Source: Epiperipatus broadwayi
Taxonomy: Eukaryota > Onychophora > Udeonychophora > Euonychophora > Peripatidae
NCBI GenBank assembly: GCA_028023455.1
Contig: JAQFVV010000073.1
Coordinates: forward strand, 560,001 to 624,000
Direction of reading: 5' to 3'
Length of the DNA stretch: 64,000 nt
The notes below the pieces were generated by a model. The model was not told the origin of the DNA. It ran no database searches and saw only the letters and a program-made list of their open reading frames with translations. Positions 39,080 to 51,197 of this stretch are shown here, one piece after another (the stretch's first letter is position 1; each line of letters begins with the position of its first letter). The translations under genes and the position numbers were made by a program.

Positions 39080-40041
39080 CTGATTCTCACTTTTAGCTTG
39101 AGAACAAATTTACATATTTTCAATTTTTTTACAGAATTGAATTTCCAAAATAAAAATTATGACGTAGTAAAATTTAAAAATATTATTTTAAAATACCACT
39201 TTTAAATCATTTATTATTTTATTAAAATTATTTAAACATTTAAAATAACTTTTAAAATAATTTTAATAACCTATTCCATTCTTAATATTCCATTTATCTA
39301 TTTTTATTTAAACAAAATATTTAACTTTTTTATTAACTGTATTCGTCTTCATTACATTATTTAAAACATGTTATATGATAGTTAACTTAATATTTAATAT
39401 TTGATTTCATGATAGGCAATAATTCCATCCAATTCTATAATGCAATCTTTTAAAATATTTTAAACTTTTTTATTAATTCAAACAAGCAGTGTGTGTGAAA
39501 GTATGCATTATACAAGTCACATGATCAATAACTTTGACAGACGATTTTTAATCTATTTCTCTGCCCAGATTTATAAAATTGCTACACTTATTATATTAAA
39601 TAATATAATTATAAAACTTTGGAAAATAATTTAAAATATAGAATTAAATACAATTCTCACCATCATAAAATTTATTTTTAAAAATATACGATTTTTATTA
39701 GATTATTAAATATGACTTTATAAATTTAAAATATAACATTTATTACTATAAGTTTAAAGTATTAAAATCGAACTTTTTTAAATATACTTTTTAACTATTT
39801 ACAGCTGTGTTATTTAATATGGCCAGCTTTTGCAACCATATGCAACAATATTTTAAGCTTTACTTAACTATTTTTAAATGATTCGCTATAATTTTATATA
39901 CTATGTATTTTCTTTAGCTTCAAATTATACTTTATAATATAATTGACAAACTATAATTAATAAATCAAAAGAACATATTCTAAAATTTAAAATTTTTAGT
40001 AATTGACTGTGATGAACTATTACTGACCTATAGAAAAGGGC

Positions 40042-40045
<4 letters not shown>

Positions 40046-40136
<91 letters not shown>
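40046..40136. repeat. (AT)n microsatellite beside element B
   Basis: A pure AT run with one phase change (TTA) near 40099. Element B starts directly at its left edge. Confidence 0.97.
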
Positions 40137-40137
<1 letters not shown>

Positions 40138-40322
40138 CCATTAGAAAACAGTCAACACTTAGACATTTCCAATTTGGGTAACAATGAAGAATCTCAAACT
40201 GGTGTCAAGGCTACCTCTTTTTAACAATTTTATTTTTAAAGAGAGATTGTCATGACAACAGTTTGAAATTGTTGATTGTTATCTTTATTGGGATTATTAA
40301 GTGTTGGCTGGTTTCTAATTGT
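40137..40322. repeat. Foldback with about 63-bp arms
   Basis: The left arm ACCATTAGAAAACAGTCAAC...CTCAAACT (40137-40200) is mirrored by AGTTTGAAAT...GGTTTCTAATTG (about 40260-40322) with scattered mismatches and a 59-base spacer. Short MITE-like structure, no coding potential. Confidence 0.75.
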
Positions 40323-41980
40323 AATTTATAAATCTGTTTAGCCTTGAACACTATTACACACACACACCTATATATATATCAAATATGAGTAATTTTTCAG
40401 GCTGTGTTGGAATACAATTTAGTATAATAAATTATATATGAATGAATAATTAGAAATAATAATTAGGCAAAAATGCAGGTTTAGGGAAATTAAACTGAAT
40501 CTTTTTATAGTAAATTATTGAATATGATCATAAAAATGTTAATAGAAATTAAAGAGTCAAATGGAAAAACAAAATGAAGATTGTAAAATCCAAAAAAGAA
40601 CTGAAAGACCAATGAATAATGAACAGATCTTAAAACACAAAATAAATAAATGAAAGACCAAATAAAAACTCAAGCAGTAGAGAAAAAGGTAAGTACAGCA
40701 ATTGAGATGAAGAAATAAATACATTATAATGTCACTTGATATGGCTAGAAAGTAAAGTAAGGGAAATAGACCTCGAAATCTAAATAAATAAAATGAGCAG
40801 GATAAGAATAAAGCGCCTCTGCAAGGCAAAAATAGAAATTAGGCAAGAATTAATAGATTAATCAATTTCTTGGCTCAACCAATTGAAAAGATTCAAATAA
40901 AAAGTAATAGTCAAATTAAAGTGTAGAAAGAAGTAATGAAGAGCTTAATAAAAATACTTTGATATAAAAAAAAATCTTATATATATAAATTAATAATTTT
41001 TAATAGATAAAATTGTTTAAATATTTAAATATGTTAAAAGATCTGTTATATTTTTATATTACAAAAATTTCCACTAGATATTAGTAGACAGTAATTAATG
41101 AAAAATCCAATCTCTTGGGATTGTGTAGAAATTAAAGTGCTGCAGTATTTATTTACAATTTAAGGAAAGAAAGTTTACAATCTTTCACATATCCCTTAAA
41201 AAATAATAGACTGTAACACCATTCAGTTAGATGTTATAATTAATAATTTTTAACAGATGTAATTATTTGATTATTTAAATTTATGAAAATATCTGTTATA
41301 TTTTTATATATTTAATTATCATAATGATTTAATTATATAATACCAAAAGACAAAATACTGCATTTAGATGAGGTATCCTTTTGAATGCTGGGAGCATTTA
41401 CAATTTATTACTTTTATTCTTTACTGTCTATTAACATTTAGTGGTAAATTTTCTAGTATGAAAATATAATATATATTTCCATATATATATTAAAAATTGA
41501 ATTTTTTTACAGGTTAACTGATACATTATCTTGTTACACCTGTGTATTTATACAGACACACATTATGTGCGTATATATAGACCAGTTACATGATTTTTTA
41601 AAAGTAAAATAGGAAAATAAAATTATATTTCAATATTTAATGATTTGAAGAAAAAAGAGGTGTTAAAATAAAAAGTACAAATATTGGGAAATAGATTTAA
41701 ATTTTAATTATAACTTATCATACTTTTCTTTTTTGTATATAATTCTTTCAAAAGTACTTTTAATTGGAAGCATGTTTAATTAAAAGTTTATAATTAATTG
41801 AAAAAAAAAATTGTACAGTAAACGTAATCAGGTTCTGGAGATCAATATTCCAGACTGATCAAATAAACAATATATAACTCATTTTGATGTAATTAAAATT
41901 GAAAAATAAGGGAATGGAAAATATTACTAATTAAAAATAAAGATCAAATGAATTGATAGTATGGATAAAAACTCGAGCAG
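40323..41980. other. AT-rich DNA, no gene seen
   Basis: A 90-codon minus-strand frame at 40557-40829 is hydrophobic-looking only because of its Phe/Leu/Tyr-rich A/T composition, and I do not support it as a gene. No other feature. Confidence 0.4.
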
Positions 41981-42490
41981 GGGTGGAGTCAGAGAGTATA
42001 AAAAACTGAAATCATCTATTGTTCGGATTAACCAGAAAATTTTATAGAAAAGAATATAAAAAGCTGAAATCACTTATTAAAATTATTATCTCGAGAGTTA
42101 ACCAAGGTCAGTTAGTAGCAGTGAAAGAAAATCTACAAGCTGGTAAAATAACAAAGTCCAGCATGATGAAGCAATCTTTCTATGGTCGTGCTGAGAGAGA
42201 AATGTGTTGCTAGACCATCATGGAGATTCGTTCATTTTTCCTCCAATTGTCTTCTCTATGCCAATAGAAAGATACAATAATATTACTCTGATTTGCCTTT
42301 TGCCAATGTTTTAATATCCCTTACCAAATCAATGGAAACAGCCCGTGCAGTAGAACGCAAAGCAAGGAAGAAGAATTCAGACACTAAAAATGTATGCCTA
42401 CCATGAATCTGACCAAACAGGGTGATTACACATATGAAAACCCAGAGACCGTGTTTAAACCTAGGTAAATATATTAACAATAATAGAACT
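41981..42490. other. Less AT-rich island of unknown identity
   Basis: Composition differs from the flanks. It includes a 64-codon plus frame (42019-42213) with a basic product (KEYKKLKSL, SFYGRAEREM) and a 65-codon minus frame (42283-42480). Neither has a motif I recognise. A decayed transposase or old exon sequence are possibilities only. Confidence 0.3.
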
Positions 42491-42708
42491 TATGATTTTT
42501 TATTTCAAGTATTGGACTTTTAAATTTTATCTTTAAATAAAACTTTAGATATCATTTATAAGTGTAAATTATAACTACATTTAAATAAGCATATGATTGC
42601 TATAAATTATAGTAATTCATATGTGTCCATATTTTGTTTTATGTTTTTGAAAATTCCTTGTTAATTATGTTGCATTATTTAATAAATGTGTTGTAAATTA
42701 TTAGTGTC

Positions 42709-43448
<740 letters not shown>

Positions 43449-43463
43449 GTGTATAATTTATTG

Positions 43464-43495
<32 letters not shown>

Positions 43496-43545
43496 CATAT
43501 GTGTATAATTTATTGAAAAAAAAAAAAAAAAATATATATATATAA
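43449..43545 (+). repeat. Two-copy 52-bp tandem duplication
   Basis: GTGTATAATTTATTG followed by a poly(A) run and an AT run occurs at 43449 and again at 43501. It ends at the terminal piece of the decayed Penelope-like element. Confidence 0.85.
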
Positions 43546-43627
43546 ACTAATGTTTCAGCCCACTCACATTGGTCATCAACCGAGTAATAAATATTATATA
43601 ATAATTGTGGAGGCACTGTAAACATTG
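43535..43627 (-). repeat. Terminal piece of Penelope-like element, left, inverted
   Basis: On the minus strand it contains TTGATGACCAATGTGAGTGG followed by GCTGAAACATTAG. This resembles a hammerhead core (CTGATGA, a CCA/TGG helix, GAAA) with C3 changed to T. Hammerhead motifs are known from Penelope-like terminal repeats, but this copy is too worn to be sure. Confidence 0.45.
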
Positions 43628-43989
43628 TTGTATAACAATAATGAATGTTTTATTAATAACAAATATATAAAAATAGTAAACATCAAAAATTATTTAGATT
43701 AATGAGTTTTTAAAAAAGTCTATCAAATAGAAAGTAATTTGTATGTATGATCATGTTTGTTGATACGATGTACTCCGGTCCAAGTTTTCAATGGCTTTTC
43801 TGAACTGACAATGTTGGAGGGTATCACATCTAGATAATATTGTTGTATTAGTAAAATCAATATTATGACCTGTAACTATAGCATGGAAAGATGGAGAGAT
43901 AGAGGTGATGCTAATGAATATTTTTAATTGCATTAATACGTTAATCTTTTCTTGCATTAATGTGATGATTACACATACTTTTTTTTTCA

Positions 43990-44090
43990 TGTGTCAAAGC
44001 ATCGGCTGGAAAACGAATCCGTGAACTCGGGACAACTGGTTGTAAGGCTGCTATGCTGACCACTTAGCCATCAATGCTTGACTACACACA
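43990..44090 (-). mobile_element. tRNA-derived SINE, family 1, copy 2
   Basis: On the minus strand: CAAGCATTGATGGCTAAGTG GTCAGCATAGCAGCC, then CGAGTTCACGGATTCG, CAGCCGATGCTTTGACACATG and an A run as tail. Same family as 4148-4265 and 52105-52203. The B-box region is degenerate. Confidence 0.65.
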
Positions 44091-44329
44091 CTTATTTTCA
44101 GAAAATCTACACATACTAACAGATATTTTAAATTTTCATCACATCAGCATCCAGCTCAAATCTTTTTTGTTGCAAAAACTCGTTTCACTAAAGATATTGA
44201 TCTTCTTTTATATAAATCAAATCTCTAAAATGAAATAAATCATATAAGTGTTTTAACAGCTAATAGCTATAATAATAATATAATATTCTGAGTCTTAATT
44301 CAAACCCTAAATATTAAAAAAACAAAAAG

Positions 44330-44752
44330 AAGCAACAACTATTAGAAGTTTTATTTCTTATATAAAAGAAACTGCAGACAATATTGGACATATTCTAAGA
44401 TATTACAATATAAAGACAACATATACCACTTATAAAAATAATAATATTATAACCAAGCCTAAAAGTTCAGTCCCGCTTGAAGCAAATGAAATTTACAAAT
44501 TTCCATGTAACATTTGTAAAGTTTTCTATGTAGATATGAGCAGTTGTCACATCAATCCTAGAAGAGATTAACATATTGATGTAGTTAAAAATACTCATAA
44601 TCAGCAGAAGTTTTTTTCCATGCTATAGATGTAGGTCATAGTATTGATTTTTCTAATACAAGAATACTATCCCAATGTAACATTATCCAAAAATGGCAGA
44701 TCAGAGAAGCCAGAAAGATCTATAAAAGGCCAAATTGTATGGAACAAACATG
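44330..44752 (+). pseudogene. Penelope-like C-terminal GIY-YIG region, decayed
   Basis: Joining frames by eye gives recognisable Penelope C-terminal sequence. YIKETADNIGHILRYYNIKT (the usual block before the endonuclease) is followed by IYKFPCNICKVFYVDMS, in the place of the IPC..C..YIGETG-type GIY-YIG core, and then by a HSIDFSNTRILSQ-like block. Several frameshifts and stops interrupt it, and the YIG core is degenerate (YVD), so no endonuclease activity can be expected. The upstream reverse transcriptase is not present in this orientation. Relation to the 57-kb element is at family level only. Confidence 0.6.
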
Positions 44753-44873
44753 ATTATATATGCAAATTATCTTCTATTTGAATTTTTTTTTTTAAAAAAA
44801 CACTAATCTAAATAATTTCTCATAATTATTATTTCTATTTTCTATTAATAGAACATTCATCATTATTATTTAT

Positions 44874-44965
44874 CAATGTTTATAGTGCCTCTACAATTAT
44901 TTTACAATATTTGTTATCCAGCTGTTGACAAGTGTGACCTGGTCAAAACATTGGTTTATATATAT
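44874..44965 (+). repeat. Terminal piece of Penelope-like element, right
   Basis: Follows the decayed GIY-YIG stretch. Contains CAGCTGTTGACAAGTGTGAC, then CTGGTCAAAACATTGG, the counterpart of the hammerhead-like words in the inverted left piece. Confidence 0.5.
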
Positions 44966-44993
44966 TTAATAAATTATATACAGATGTACCCAG

Positions 44994-44996
<3 letters not shown>

Positions 44997-45089
<93 letters not shown>
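44997..45089. repeat. (AT)n microsatellite
   Basis: Pure AT run of about 92 bases shortly after the Penelope terminal piece. Confidence 0.97.
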
Positions 45090-45092
<3 letters not shown>

Positions 45093-47780
45093 CGACATTT
45101 TACAAATTAAAAGTCTAAATTTATTTAATATTGCTAGATGGTATGAAGTATAATGAGAACAAATTATATCCTTCTTGAAGTTAAAAAAAAGATTTTTATT
45201 ATTAGTAACTTAAGATGCTTTCATCTAATTTCATATCAAATAGGGTTAGTGTTAATTTAATAAGTATGTGTACAGAGTAACCATGTTTGCCATTAATTTT
45301 AATTCACTTATTATTTTATTTCAACTTTTGTCTTATTTTGACCTTCACTTCTCTAAATAGAATTTGATGATGAGTTTGTTGTATTGAAAAATCATAAGAA
45401 ATTGAAATATACTAGTCTTGATATTGTTATCAAGTTTTACTTTTGTTTCTTTAATTATCAGTAATTACTGGTAATTGATTCAGCCAAATTATCTATTTTA
45501 TGGTTATAACAATTTTTTTGTTGGTTCGTTGTTTTAAAGATTATCTTCATCAGAAATTTCCTCATTAAAAATATTTATTTCGCATGTAATAACGTTATTA
45601 AAACTATTTTAGCTATATATTTTCATTATATTTGTAAAATGATATCTTGAAAATACACTGTATCTGCATTTGTGATGTTTTAATTTATATCTGATAAATA
45701 TATATTATCTGCATTGATCAAATTTCGATTTTTTTCTCTATCAATATTATTTAATAGTGTTTTCTGTTTAAAAGACACGCATCAATTTGTATTTACTTGA
45801 TTTTTTGTGATATCTACAAGTTATAATTGATATGTATTATTATATTTTTAATTTTATCTACATCGTTACAAAGGTTTCATATAATTTTTAAACAAACAGG
45901 TTTTATTGTTAGATTTGCCACTTTTATAATTGTATATGCAACATTTTACTTTTTCATTCAGATTTTCTTTAGATTATCAAAATTTTAAATACTGCATATT
46001 ATATTAACATAAATTTCATTCTGTTGTAAAGGCAAAGTAATATCCAGAAAGGTTATATCGAAATGCCTGAAATGTTGCTCACTATTACTAAAGAGTCATT
46101 TTGGATTGTATTATATTTATTATTTCTATTACTGACTTGGATCCTCAGCATAAACTTTCGATAATGATCAAATGTTTTGAGAAACCCAGGAAACGATGAT
46201 TTATTTTAAATCACACATCACTTATGTATTAACAACAAATTCCAGCATTTTATTTAAATTTTATTTATAAATATTTTTATTTTTATACAGCATAGTATTT
46301 ATTGTAATACTGTATATGAAAGTAAATCAACATTCATGAATATGCTGTTTTAATATAAATTGATGTAGCACACGTTAGCAAAGATTCAAAAGGACAAATG
46401 AATTCCCTTGCCCTTCAAAGTTATCTATATATAGGCCAACCTTTGCTTACCATACATTATTCAGGATATAAGTCTATTATATGACTGAATTTTTAAACGA
46501 TGTTCAAATTTTACAAACATAATTCAAATATTACAGGAGAGAAAATTTATCTCATTTTTAACCATCTGCAATTAAAGTATAATAATTTTTAATCTAAATA
46601 CATTGATAAATATTTTTCTTTTTACAGCAGAGTAAACTATTTATAAATTTATTGTTTTCCTTTAGTATTTTATATTATAATCATATGCCATATGTTTTAG
46701 ATTCAAGATTTTTAAATAAGTCTTTCTCATCAAATACCCTTTAGTAGGTTCCTCTTAGTTGTCACAAAATCAATGGATAAGTATTTAATAAAGAGCGGTT
46801 TTAAACTAAATCCAACGTGCGATTTTTGGTATTTAACCAAACACAATATTTCCTTATAATTCACCAAGTTTTATACCCTAGCAGTCTTTTTATTTCAACC
46901 ACTTGTGGTCTTATCTTTGAAAAATCACTAAACTGTAAAGTTGGAGTTGTTGGATAATTATTCAACAACTCATTTTGGCCATTCTAAACTTCCTAATTTT
47001 TAGAAATATATATTCTGTCTCTTATGTAAGATTCCTATTATTTTAATCATATTTCAACAAAAAATAAATATAATATGGTTTTTATTTAATAATTTTCTAT
47101 ATGTTTTAGAGTTATCTACTGATTATTCCTTAGTGCCACTTTCCCTCTTTTTATTCATCTATTGAATTATTTTATACAATATTCTTATCAACTTTAGCTA
47201 TCTTCATAATGTAGATATGTCTTCTACTGTATCTTCATCACTTTTCAAAGTCTTTACTACTTTCATTGACATTACATTCAGCAGTTTGAATATCTTTCTG
47301 AAAAAAATTTTTTAACTTCTCATAATTTTCTCATAACTTTTGTACTTTTTAAAATTTATTTCCAATATTTGTTCTTTTCTTCTCTATTATGCTAAAAAAA
47401 ATTTATATATATGTAATAATCATTTCTCAAATTAATCATTTCTTATGGGTAGCTATTCTATTTTGTATTGTACTTGATTTTGATTGTCTATCGTCAAATA
47501 GATCAATTTTGGCTAATTTTATCAACTGATTAATTTCCTACTCTATCTACAAACTATAATATATATTTATAGATGCAATCACCTTATTAATTAATATGAT
47601 TATTTAGAATTTATCATCTTTTTAAATAATTCTGCTTTATTTTCTGCTCCTGCTTTTCAATCTATGCAGAATGAATAATTATAATCTATTATAATTTTCT
47701 TTTTCAGTTTTCAAATTTACTTTAGCTGAATATTTTATTCAAATCTAAAGTTGTATGTAATTTACTTATATTTAATGTTT
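45090..47780. other. AT-rich DNA, perhaps with very old retroelement remnants
   Basis: No intact gene. On the minus strand, about 46090-46020, a short frame reads HFDITFLDITLPLQQNEIYV, which recalls the FLD(V/I) block of Penelope-like reverse transcriptases. A second short open stretch lies near 46960-46790. Both are too short and isolated to call. Confidence 0.3.
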
Positions 47781-47784
47781 CTTA

Positions 47785-47935
47785 TATATGTAATTAGAGG
47801 AATTTGAACTCAGAATTTTTCACTCTATTCATCCTCCACTCCATCTTAAGAACTTAACACACATGATCACCCACATAAGAAAAATATACACAAAAACAAT
47901 ATACATATATTGAGAATCATGTATTTTATGACGTG
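47785..47935 (-). mobile_element. tRNA-like SINE, family 2, degenerate single copy
   Basis: Minus-strand order: ATAAAATACATGATTCTC, a TGTATATTTTTCTTATGTGG stretch, GTGATCATGTGTGTTAAG, GGAGTGGAGGATGAATAGAG and TGAGTTCAAATTCC (B-box remnant). The same word order is seen in the 12.7-kb copies. Confidence 0.4.
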
Positions 47936-48450
47936 TGTGGCCATATGTTTCAATTGCTTGAGATGGATTGTTTTATATAAAACTCACCACTCTTTTTTTT
48001 TATTAGATATAAAGATATATCAGTGTCTCACTGTCATCAGTGAATTTAAAATAGGATGAAACTAGAGTGTAATGCGTATGGGTGTAGTAATGATAGTTAT
48101 CTGTCATATAGGTTAATTAAATATAGAGTATATAATTAAATTTAAAAAGTGACCGTGTACACATTGGTTGTCTCTATTCTGGTATCAATTTTTTAAAGTA
48201 AAAGTCAATGTGGCACTAAATATATGCATGCATATACACTCAGATATTGTTAATATGCTATTTTTAATTATATATAGATTTTCAGAGAGAATAAACATTT
48301 ATGCTTAGATACCATTTCTCCATTTCGCCAATATTATTACAATATACATTTACATGTGTCACAGTTCACCTACAGATTTTAATTAGAGGAAACATGTTTC
48401 TTCATATTAGGAAAACCCAATATAAAAATATTCAAATCACAAATATTAAA
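47936..48450. other. AT-rich DNA, no feature seen
   Basis: Nothing supportable. Confidence 0.4.
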
Positions 48451-48722
48451 AAAAACTTTGAGGAGGAGGAATAGGTAGAAGAAGGAGAAGAAAAAGGGTG
48501 AGAAGAAGGGGAGGAGAATAAAAAAAACAAAAAGAAGAAGAAAAGAAAAAAGAAGAAGAAAAGAAAAAGAAGAAGAGGAATAAGAAGAGAAAAAAGAAAA
48601 AGCACAAAAAGTAAAAGGAGAAGAAAAAGGAGGAGGAAGAGAGGAAGAAAAAAAGAAGGGGAAGGGGAAGTAGAAGAAGAAAAAGGAGAAGGAAAATAAA
48701 AAAATGAAAAATATGAAGAAAA
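48451..48722 (+). repeat. Polypurine tract, (GAA)n/(GGA)n-derived
   Basis: About 270 bases that are almost only A and G on the plus strand (GAAGAAGAAA, GGAGGAGGAA words). It ends where RTE copy 3 begins. The reverse 104-codon S/F/P/L-rich frame is an artefact. Confidence 0.9.
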
Positions 48723-48730
48723 ATAATATA

Positions 48731-50580
48731 TCAGGCAGAGTGGCAAGATTAATTATCTAAACTACTGAAAGATACCAAATACAAATAATTTATGATGAAG
48801 TAGAAGATTTTATAGAAATGTATAAAATACTTTTAATCAAACAAAACATTTTATAATTGTCATGGGAAATTTTAATGCTAAAAGTAATAATTTAATGAAA
48901 GATATAAGTTGTGTGGATAAATTTTGTTATGGAAATAGAAATGAGAATGGAAACTAGCTTGTGGACTTCACAGAATGAGAAGAGTATATATTTTGATTTT
49001 ATTTTGGAAAAAAATTATAAATAAAATGAATATGGAATAATCCAAATAAAGGCATAGCAGAGTTGGATTATATTTTGACTAACACAAAATACTTTTGTTA
49101 AGATTGGAATGTTTTTAATAGGTAAAAAACATTAATAAGACATAAAATAAGAGTTAATGCAAAACTAGAGAGATAACTATTTAAAAAAACAATATTAATA
49201 ATTGATATTAATAACATTCAGAAATCATTTTAAAATATTAACGGATTTTAAAGGTGTTTCAGACTTGAATGCAATCTATAAAGCAATAACTGATGCACTA
49301 TTAAGCAATGGAAGAAAGATATCTGGTACAAAAAGTACCAATTTCCTTGTAAATTTTCTACTAAGACAAGATAATTTATATTAAAAAAGGACACTTTGTA
49401 TAAATGGAATTTATTAAAAAGAATTGAATATTTAGAATTTTGTAAAATGGTATAAAAAGTTAATAATAATATCATTGTGAATTGGCAAAAAAAATTATAG
49501 AAGAGAACGGAAGTCTCAAAAATGGGAGAGTGCATTTTGATATTGGAAAGAGTTATTTCTGTAATAAAAATAATAGAAATATTTCTAAAAAGAGAGATGA
49601 CATTAGGAAATGCATGGAAAAGCTTTACCATAAATTGTATATTAATGAAAATTAAGAAAACAAAGTATGCTCTATAATTATTACATCTGAATTGTCCAGA
49701 ATTCTATGAAGAAGAAAAGTGTTCCAAGAAATAATGAAATTCTCATTGAAAACTTAAAAAAAGTATGTAAAGAAATGGATCAATTCTTTGAAAAATTATA
49801 TACCAAAATTCTAAATAATAAAGATCATGCTCCAAATAATTGGAAGAATGCAGTAACAATATTGGTATTTAAAAAATGATAAAGGAGTACAGACTCATCA
49901 GTCTTTTATTAGTTCTTGGCAAAATCTTTATTTAAGATAATTACAACTTCTCTACAGTATACATTGGATTTTAACCAACCAAAAAAACATGATCAATTTA
50001 AAAGATGTTTTAATACTAAAGAGCACATCCATATATTGAGAGAAGTTATAGAATGCATTAATGAATGTGAGTTGCTATTATGCTTTTGGTTTATAAATTA
50101 TAAAAAGGCATTTAATTTGATAAACATTTCCACAGTGATCATCAAAATATAGATTCAAGAAATTGTTATATTCTGAATAATATTAATAAAATATAACAGC
50201 AATGATTAGATTGCATAATGATAATAAAAATATTAACACTGAGAAGATTATACAACAAAGTGTTTCCACATCTCCAAAACTTTTTACATCAGTTGTACAT
50301 GAAGTATTTTATGTATTAAAATGGAAAAGGATTTAGAAATTGAAATTATTTAAGTCACCTACATTTTGTAATCATGTAGTTGCATTTACAAAGAAAGCTT
50401 TATATCTTTAGAACATTTTGCAAGTGTTATAAGAAGGTAACAAAATAGGAATAAAAAGAAATGTTAGAAAGACTAAAGTAAAGCTCAATGGCTTTCTTTA
50501 AAAGTAAAGATTGATAATTATGAACTAGAAAAAAATAATAACAAATGTCTTGGTCAGGTCATTAATATATATGAAATCAT
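48731..50580 (+). pseudogene. RTE-like LINE, copy 3, 5' portion (old, decayed)
   Basis: Nucleotide similarity to copy 1 begins at the GGCAAGATTA.TTATC word (copy-1 position about 22885, within the endonuclease) and continues collinearly. Recognisable parts are GTCATGGGAAATTTTAATGC (degraded MGDFNAR), CAGAGTTGGATTATATTTTG, the linker, and degraded reverse-transcriptase blocks (TTGAGAGAAGTTATAGAA, AAAAAGGCATTTAAT). Many stops, indels and lost segments. It continues after the insertion of copy 4 at 51198. The start is truncated and abuts a polypurine tract. Confidence 0.8.
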
Positions 50581-50587
50581 AATGAAT

Positions 50588-51197
50588 AAAGTTAGAAGAA
50601 GTTAATAGTTACAAATACCTTGGTCAGATTATTAATACAGATGGAAACATAATGGATGAAATTAATCACAGAATTAAACTTGGTTGGAGTGCTTTTGGTA
50701 GATATAACTTGATACTAAAAGAAAATATGCCTATGTGTTTGAAAAGGAAGGTTTTTAACAAATGTTTTTCCAGTTATTACTTACGGATCTGTAACTTGGA
50801 CACTTAATAGAAGAGCAATACAGAGACTTCAGACCACTTAAAGAAGTATGGAGAAATGCATGTTGGGAGTAACAAGAAGAGATCATAAATGCAATATATG
50901 GATAAGAGAACAAACAGGTGTTACTGACCTCATTGTAAAAATTAAAAGACTAAAGTGAAGTTGGGCTGGACATATTCCTAAAAGAGATAATAATAGATGA
51001 ACAATTGAAATTTTAAACTGGATTCCAAGAGATTGTAAAAGACCCAGGAAGAGATCACATGTGAGATGGATGGATGAAATAAGAAAGTGTGCAGGGGTGC
51101 TGTGGAGAAGAGAAGCTAAATATTAGAGAAGATGGATTGAACTTGGAGTGACCTTAATCCTGAAGTGGGTTTATAATGGTTGATGATGATGATGATC
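50588..51197 (+). mobile_element. RTE-like LINE, copy 4: young 3' fragment nested in copy 3
   Basis: From TTAGAAGAAGTTAATAG onwards it matches copy 1 closely (coding for the C-terminal part of the reverse transcriptase, from VNSYKYLG to the end) and finishes in a (GAT)n tail at about 51181-51196. A few stops and small indels are present. It is 5'-truncated, as usual for LINEs. It is flanked by AATGAAT at 50581-50587 and 51198-51204. Confidence 0.85.

Larger units (their letters stand above)
34971..40045 (-). mobile_element. Large non-coding repeat element, copy B
   Basis: Read on the minus strand it starts TTGTGCCCTTTTCTATAGG at 40045, next to (AT)n, and ends GGATGCACAA at 34971, so its termini are again inverted (TTGTGC at both ends). 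The first kb is very similar to copy C and recognisably similar to copy A. The last 500 bases match copy A well (hairpins, CTCAATGTAA, GAGCTAG near the end). No frame codes for anything recognisable. At about 5.1 kb it is longer than A. Copies B and C are inverted relative to each other about 23 kb apart. Confidence 0.65.
43535..44965. mobile_element. Decayed Penelope-like element with inverted terminal pieces
   Basis: A broken GIY-YIG coding stretch (about 44330-44752, plus) is followed by a terminal piece at 44874-44965 (plus). A homologous terminal piece stands in opposite orientation at the other end (43627-43535, minus). Both read CAATGTTTA.AGTGCCTC, ACAATTATT and ...AACATT.GTTTATATATAT. 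Penelope-like elements are known for inverted or partial terminal repeats. A family-1 SINE lies inside it. Confidence 0.6.

Noticed and set aside
48432-48746. 104-codon Ser/Phe/Pro/Leu-rich minus-strand frame, membrane-protein-like
   Set aside because: It is the complement of a polypurine simple-sequence tract; the hydrophobicity is a composition artefact. The minus frame over the 10.6-kb purine tract is the same case.
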